From NCBI GenBank assembly GCA_964422365.1, contig CAYRAV010000058.1:1-19100 (forward strand): a stretch of 19,100 nucleotides of DNA, in the 5' to 3' direction. Source of the stretch: CAYRAV01 sp964422365 (lineage in GTDB: Bacteria; Bacillota; Clostridia; Lachnospirales; Lachnospiraceae). The position numbers and the translations under genes are program-made. This document shows positions 15,064 through 19,100 of this stretch, piece after piece. Each line of letters starts with the position of its first letter. Position 1 is the stretch's first letter. The notes beneath the pieces are model-generated. The model was not told where the DNA came from and ran no database searches. It saw only the letters and a list, made by a program, of their open reading frames with translations.

Positions 15064-15221
15064 TAGAATCTCCTTAATCTTTTAGCACTTTGTGGCACTT
15101 CATCTTGATGTGTAGCAAAAAAACAAGCTGAATTCTGAATACTCGTTGCGACTAATAATGCCATTGATGCTATACTCATTAGTACACCATTCAATGCTCC
15201 GGTTTTTATCTTTCCCTTCAT
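15063..15221 (-). CDS. agrD: AgrD-type cyclic peptide autoinducer precursor
   Basis: The 52-residue gene was found by reading between agrC and agrB. It starts at ATG 15221 behind GAGGGGGG and has an amphipathic/hydrophobic leader (about 1-28), then SIQNSACFFAT, then the charged tail HQDEVPQSAKRLRRF. Aligning DEVP with the conserved tail of staphylococcal AgrD places the AgrB cut after Thr37, giving a predicted five-residue thiolactone ring C33-F-F-A-T37. The number of residues before the Cys in the mature peptide is unknown. The tail contains the acidic-valine-proline motif needed for AgrB recognition in known systems. It is expressed from the AgrA-type box just upstream. Confidence 0.93.
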   Translation of the reverse strand: MKGKIKTGALNGVLMSIASMALLVATSIQNSACFFATHQDEVPQSAKRLRRF

Positions 15222-15296
15222 TTATTCCCCCCTCTCTTCTGTCCAAAACCACTCTAACACACTAATTTTCCTAAATCAATATATTTTTTACAATGT

Positions 15297-15326
15297 TGTA
15301 AAAACTGGTCGAAATTTGGTAATAAC
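15297..15326 (-). promoter_or_regulatory. AgrA/LytTR-type direct-repeat box upstream of agrD
   Basis: On the minus strand it begins GTTATTACCAAATTTCGACC and ends AGTTTTTACA. The half-sites GTTATTAC and GTTTTTAC repeat at 21 bp, matching the 9 + 12 spacing of AgrA sites; CCAGTTTTTAC also resembles a VirR-box half. It lies between agrC and agrD, about 75 nt before the agrD start, so agrDB could be autoinduced separately from agrAC. No consensus -35 is seen, as expected for an activator-dependent promoter. Confidence 0.75.
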
Positions 15327-15348
15327 GTGTTCCAATATTTTCCAATTT

Positions 15349-16647
15349 TTATTTTTCCATCAATGCAAGTTCTGCAATAAACTGTCCCTCTTTCCTGTAT
15401 AACTGAATATTACCATTATATTTTTCTACTGTTTTCTTTACACTGACCAGACCAAAACCATGATTCTTCTTGTCATCCTTTGTTGTAACAAATTCCTTTT
15501 CTTCACTCTCCCTTGTACTATTTTCAATGAACAGATATAGACTTTTATTTCTTTGCCGCATCTGTATGAATATACAAGGATCTTCTACCTGCTCACTTGC
15601 CTCAATGGCATTATCCAGAAGATTTCCAAGTATAATTCCCATATCCCCTCGTTCTAGTTGAAATGTATCTGCTATCTGTATTTCATATGTAACTGATATC
15701 CCTTTCTCTCTGGCACATTTTATTTTTTCTTTTAAAATAGAATTTATGATAAAGTTACCTGTATACTTATCTTTCTCTTCTAATGTTTCAATTAAATTGT
15801 TTACAAATTCTTTTGCCTGTTCATGACTGTTTTCTTCCATATCTTTCCTATTTTCATCATCAAGCCTTACATTCAATTCCAGCAGTTGATTCTTCAGGTC
15901 ATGGCGAATACTTCTTATTTCTTTTTCCTTTTTCTCAAGGATATTTAAGTACTCTTCCTTTTTTTCTGATTCATACTCCATTTGTTGGTTTTCTAATAGC
16001 TGGTAATACATTTTTTGAAATTTTTCCAGTAAAAAATATAATATCAGCTCCAAGCACATACAGCCTATTGCAGCCCCCATATACATGCTAACATGCCATC
16101 CCTCATATATAATCATTTTATCTACTAATGATACAGCAATCCATATAGAAATAATTGTACTGACACACAGTAAAATTTCTATTTCTTTGGCTAACACTCC
16201 CTGACGCCTAGTCTTATTTTTTGCAACTTGATAACAAAAACATATTACTAAGATTCTACCAACTATAATTGTACAAATATATGTTTCTTTCAATCGCAGA
16301 TCTGCAGAATTTAAGAAAATCTTTACAATACAGAGTGCAAAAATCTCTACAGCAACATTTATGGCAATATAAATGGCATCATAAATAATCAGATTTCCAA
16401 TTTCTTTTTTCTTCTCATAAAATGTTGAAATCCCTACAACAGAAACAATAGATACCAGCAGATTGATCCACGGATTACCTATTACCTGATTCGCATATGT
16501 AATTGCTGCTATATAAACCAAACCTACCAAATAAAATACTATCTTCCTGCCATGTCTCTTTTCTGATAACAGGCTAAAATAATATAGTACAATAAAATAA
16601 TCAAGAACATTGGTGGTTAATTGAAATATCCCGGAAACCTGCTGCAT
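15349..16647 (-). CDS. agrC: AgrC-type sensor histidine kinase
   Basis: The 432-residue protein has six to seven membrane helices in the first 208 residues, a coiled linker (about 210-245), and a kinase core with SIRHDLKNQ (phospho-acceptor H249), GNLLDNAIEA (N-box, 341-350) and HGFGLVSVKK (G-box, from 396). This is the HPK10 type used by peptide quorum sensors; it would bind the AgrD-derived cyclic peptide outside and phosphorylate AgrA. GGAGGG precedes its ATG, and the ATG overlaps the agrA stop codon by one base (TAATG). The agr box follows its stop. Confidence 0.94.
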   Translation of the reverse strand: MQQVSGIFQLTTNVLDYFIVLYYFSLLSEKRHGRKIVFYLVGLVYIAAITYANQVIGNPWINLLVSIVSVVGISTFYEKKKEIGNLIIYDAIYIAINVAVEIFALCIVKIFLNSADLRLKETYICTIIVGRILVICFCYQVAKNKTRRQGVLAKEIEILLCVSTIISIWIAVSLVDKMIIYEGWHVSMYMGAAIGCMCLELILYFLLEKFQKMYYQLLENQQMEYESEKKEEYLNILEKKEKEIRSIRHDLKNQLLELNVRLDDENRKDMEENSHEQAKEFVNNLIETLEEKDKYTGNFIINSILKEKIKCAREKGISVTYEIQIADTFQLERGDMGIILGNLLDNAIEASEQVEDPCIFIQMRQRNKSLYLFIENSTRESEEKEFVTTKDDKKNHGFGLVSVKKTVEKYNGNIQLYRKEGQFIAELALMEK

Positions 16648-17372
16648 TAGATTGCCCTCCGATTGACCATAAACAAATATTTTACAAATTTCTCTCTCAC
16701 CTGATTTTTATATTTCCTTGAAATGGGCAGTTTTTCTCCATTTGACAAACAAATTTGATCTGCCCCTATCTCCTTAACATATTCCATATTAATCAGATAA
16801 GAGGTATGGCAGCATACAAAATATTTCTCCTGAAAATCCTTCTGCATCTCTTTGAGAGAACCATAAAAGATATCTGTTTCTCCTGTACAGGTATGTAAAA
16901 TGATTTTTCTTCCTACAGATTCAAAATATCTGATCTCACTTAATAATATATGTCTTTCCTGATAATGAACTGTATAGGTAAATACTTGTTTTCCTCTTGA
17001 CAATAATTCTATTGCTTTTCTAAATGCTTCATTAAATTTTTCCTCCACAATAGGTTTCCTTAAAAACCGTAATGCATCGATCTCGTATGCCTCACATGCA
17101 TATTCATCATGGCTTGAAAGAAAGATTAATATAGCAGAATTACTTTGCTCTCTTATTTTCTGTGCCAGTTTGTATCCATTCATGCCACCCTCTTCCAATT
17201 CAATATCCAGATAATAAATATCATAATGCTCACACTCCATTGCCTTTAGAACATCTTCCCCTTTTTGAAATGTATCTATCCGGCATATTTCCCCTAACTC
17301 CTGTTGCTTTATTTTCCCACAAATATTATCACTTATCATCTTCTGATCTTCACATACTACTATCTTTATCAT
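16647..17372 (-). CDS. agrA: AgrA-type response regulator (receiver plus LytTR DNA-binding domain)
   Basis: The protein has 241 residues from the chosen start MIKIVVCEDQ, which has GAAGGGAAG upstream; the frame also opens at 17393 but without a ribosome site. The receiver domain occupies about 1-120, with acidic pair E8/D9, phospho-acceptor D56 in YYLDIEL and the conserved Lys in LRFLRKP. A LytTR domain fills about 135-237 (LLSEIRYFESVGRKI, CHTSYLINMEYV, LPISRKY). It should bind direct repeats with 21-bp spacing, and two such boxes exist in this window. It is the first gene of agrAC and, by inference, the activator of agrDB. Confidence 0.95.
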   Translation of the reverse strand: MIKIVVCEDQKMISDNICGKIKQQELGEICRIDTFQKGEDVLKAMECEHYDIYYLDIELEEGGMNGYKLAQKIREQSNSAILIFLSSHDEYACEAYEIDALRFLRKPIVEEKFNEAFRKAIELLSRGKQVFTYTVHYQERHILLSEIRYFESVGRKIILHTCTGETDIFYGSLKEMQKDFQEKYFVCCHTSYLINMEYVKEIGADQICLSNGEKLPISRKYKNQVREKFVKYLFMVNRRAI

Positions 17373-17450
17373 ATGTTCGCTTCCCTTCATCATCCAGAAA
17401 ACATTATTTTGTCGATTTTTGCTGATTTCCTTGTTATTTTACTTACAATC

Positions 17451-17478
17451 ACAATAAAATATCAATATTTTATGTCAA
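17451..17478 (-). promoter_or_regulatory. Probable agrA promoter
   Basis: On the minus strand TTGACA (17478-17473) is followed after 16 bp by TATTGT (17456-17451), about 80 nt before the agrA ATG. A similar TTGACA-18-TATTGT pair occurs further upstream (17694-17665), so two tandem start points are possible. Confidence 0.55.
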
Positions 17479-17745
17479 TGTTACATTTTTTTTGGACTAT
17501 TTTACATTTGGATTACTCTTTACAATTTTATTTTGATAGTAAATATGCTGTGTAAATTAAGTTTTATTTAAATTCGACTATATTATTTTATATATTGTAA
17601 AATAACTTGAGAATCCGTTTTTGTAGTAATTATTCATGATTGCCTGAAATTTTATACTATTTGTACAATATTTTAAATCATTATTGTATGTCAATATACT
17701 ATTTATTTATAATTATATTAAAAAGCAATTTCTATATTATTAGAA

Positions 17746-17774
17746 TTGACAATATATTTAAAGTATACTATGAT
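17746..17774 (+). promoter_or_regulatory. Near-consensus vegetative promoter for the small peptide gene
   Basis: TTGACA (17746-17751), a 17-bp spacer and TATGAT (17769-17774) are present, about 50 nt before the peptide ATG. It is the best sigma-A-type promoter in the window. The 17394-17822 gap otherwise holds only the leftward agrA promoter candidates and AT-rich sequence. Confidence 0.75.
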
Positions 17775-17822
17775 ATAAAAGTATTGCAATACAAAATATT
17801 TTACAGCAGATGAGGTTAATAT

Positions 17823-17990
17823 ATGAAAGGAAAATTTTTAAAGAAAGCGGCAGTATGTATAGCAGCAGTATTTGTTACAATAGAGGAAAGTAATACATTT
17901 GGAAAAATTGTAGGAAGAACAGGTAGAAAATATGATGATTTGCATAAAAGTGGATTTGATCCATACAAATATGTAAACATACAAAATTAG
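17823..17990 (+). CDS. Small secreted peptide, 55 residues, unknown
   Basis: The frame starts at ATG 17823 with GAGGT five nt upstream and reads MKGKFLKKAAVCIAAVFVTI, then ESNTFGKIVGRTGRKYDD and LHKSGFDPYKYVNIQN. The start is a short signal-like segment; the rest is a basic, aromatic chain of about 33 residues with no Cys. Promoter, ribosome site and stop are all clean, which supports a real gene although it matches nothing I know. It is divergent from agrA and 28 bp ahead of a lipoprotein gene in the same direction, so the pair is probably one operon. Possible roles are a bacteriocin-like or signalling peptide, or a leader peptide. Confidence 0.65.
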   Translation: MKGKFLKKAAVCIAAVFVTIEESNTFGKIVGRTGRKYDDLHKSGFDPYKYVNIQN

Positions 17991-18018
17991 CAGCTCAGAT
18001 CATGAAGGAGGAATATAA

Positions 18019-19008
18019 TTGAAAAAGAAAAATCTTTTTACAATATGCATGATTACTGTGATTTTGTTCGTAACAAGCTGTGGGACAAAAGAAACAATAA
18101 ATAATAAAACGGAAGAAGAAGGAAAAAATATTGTACAACAAACAGAAGAACCAGCACAAGTAACAGAAACTCCGGTACACACAACAGAAACTCCAGTACA
18201 GGCAACAAGAAATCCAATACAGGTAACAGAAAATACTTTGATTTTTTCCTGCAAAACAAATAAAAAAAACACACCGGGATATCAAGATATAGAAACTGTT
18301 TGCCCCGACAGCTTTTATGTGTCAGATGATATGATTCTATTAGATGATACTGTGAACAAACGAATCCTAGTATATGAAAAAGGGGAATTCGTAAAAAGCA
18401 TAGAATTAGATTGGAATTATGATATACTGGATCTGTTTTATTTAAAAGAAGATCATATCATAAAAACAGTTTATACAGATTATAATGCAGATACTGCTGC
18501 CTATTATACCCTAGATATTAATATGGAAGATGGAAGTAAGACAAATGAAGAGAAAATTGGAGATGGTGAACATGTATTGTTACATTTTTACTTTCGGGAA
18601 GATGGTAAGTTAATAACTGATCATCTTCATGATCCCGCCAATGAAGAACATGAAAAACTTTTCAAAAAGAAGAATAAACTTCTTTCAAAAGACTTTACTT
18701 CTACAATCTGCTTTAAAAACGCAGACGAAAATGAACTGGTGCTCAATTGTAGTAAATTATACCCAATCGGTGAAAAATTGGGTAAACAAGAGGTTATTTT
18801 AAGAAGTGAGAGCGGACAATTTGTTACCTTTGCTGTTCCGGAACAATATGAAAAAAGAAGTCTGAGTCAGGGTTTTGGCTATATAAAGTATATTAATGGA
18901 AATATATATCAATTATCCGTTTCAGAAGATAAGATTGAAATTTACATTCTTGCAGAAGAAGATATAAAAAAGAATGATATCAGGTATTTAGAACGAGTGG
19001 TTCGTTAA
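18019..19008 (+). CDS. Lipoprotein with a predicted beta-propeller-like domain
   Basis: Translation starts at TTG 18019, with AAGGAGG 7 nt upstream; no ATG lies in a better position. The lipid signal ends FVTSC, anchoring Cys21. A Thr/Pro-rich linker of 7-residue repeats (about 47-74) lifts the domain from the membrane. The domain contains DSFYVSDDMILLDDTVNKRI followed by LVYEKGEFVKSIEL, which looks like one blade of an NHL or six-bladed propeller. I do not know the family or ligand. It follows the 55-residue peptide gene by 28 bp and is probably cotranscribed, so it may bind or protect against that product, but this is speculation. Confidence 0.8.
   Translation: MKKKNLFTICMITVILFVTSCGTKETINNKTEEEGKNIVQQTEEPAQVTETPVHTTETPVQATRNPIQVTENTLIFSCKTNKKNTPGYQDIETVCPDSFYVSDDMILLDDTVNKRILVYEKGEFVKSIELDWNYDILDLFYLKEDHIIKTVYTDYNADTAAYYTLDINMEDGSKTNEEKIGDGEHVLLHFYFREDGKLITDHLHDPANEEHEKLFKKKNKLLSKDFTSTICFKNADENELVLNCSKLYPIGEKLGKQEVILRSESGQFVTFAVPEQYEKRSLSQGFGYIKYINGNIYQLSVSEDKIEIYILAEEDIKKNDIRYLERVVR
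18157..18240 (+). repeat. Four 21-bp repeats encoding a 7-residue Thr/Pro linker
   Basis: The encoded units are QVTETPV, HTTETPV, QATRNPI and QVTENTL. The DNA units are partly conserved (ACAGAAACTCC in two). The in-frame 21-bp period suggests linker length could vary between strains. Confidence 0.8.
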
Positions 19009-19100
19009 GATTTTCCAATAGCAGATGGTTAGAATTTAAAAAAACAAAAGGGGCTGTCGGGAAATAGATAGCCTAAAAGGGGATAGATGAAACTCGCAGA
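19009..19100 (+). other. Window end: possible start of another gene or element
   Basis: After the lipoprotein stop lies GGGGCTGTCGGGAAATAG, which resembles the end of some insertion sequences of gut clostridia. GGCTGTC and GATAGCC can pair around an 8-nt loop. An ATG at 19087 follows AGGGGAT and begins MKLA before the window ends. Too little is present to name it. Confidence 0.3.

Noticed and set aside
18000..18285. Cys- and Phe-rich minus-strand frames that look like a membrane peptide
   Set aside because: They are antisense shadows of the lipoprotein signal and its Thr/Pro repeat linker.

Overview
The window looks like an AT-rich chromosomal region from a low-GC Bacillota, most likely a gut clostridium (Lachnospiraceae-like). 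The grounds are base composition, strong GGAGG-type ribosome binding sites, a clostridial-style agr locus, a DUF4846 lipoprotein, a group II intron remnant and many small non-autonomous repeats. The species assignment is inference.

Layout. Positions 1-4500 are loosely packed. They hold the right end of a TA-flanked MITE-like repeat whose interior contains 63-bp tandem units, an HD-GYP phosphodiesterase-like gene (379-1464), a start-less gene fragment (2241-1825), a DUF4846 lipoprotein (3523-2489), and three complete MITE-like copies with extra solo ends. An AI-2E family transporter (4546-5808) faces a leftward ABC operon across a bidirectional terminator. The operon runs from 10677 to 5916: a small secreted protein, a membrane-anchored protein, three similar-sized six-helix permeases, a BcrA-type ATPase and a final one-helix protein. 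Upstream of it (10678-11250) lie another MITE copy, a strong ribosome binding site with no gene, and a promoter-like box. Next come an internally deleted group II intron (11792-11249) sitting directly behind an intrinsic terminator, and three leftward secreted or anchored proteins (13867-11935) that include a minimal matrixin-type metalloprotease.

Positions 17372-14485 are a complete agr-type quorum-sensing locus in the order agrA-agrC-agrD-agrB, including a 52-residue AgrD whose predicted thiolactone ring is CFFAT. To the right, divergent from agrA, are a 55-residue secreted peptide gene behind a near-consensus promoter and a TTG-started lipoprotein.

How they may work together. The best discovery here is a 30-nt sequence upstream of agrD (15326-15297) that recurs with 24 of 30 identical positions at 11176-11147, 4 kb away on the same strand. 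Both copies carry GTT-core half-sites 21 bp apart, the spacing of AgrA/LytTR direct repeats. The second copy points at the secreted-peptide/ABC operon, so that operon, or a small RNA or lost peptide gene just before it, may be the output of this quorum sensor. The terminator, the intron and a MITE have all accumulated around that second promoter.
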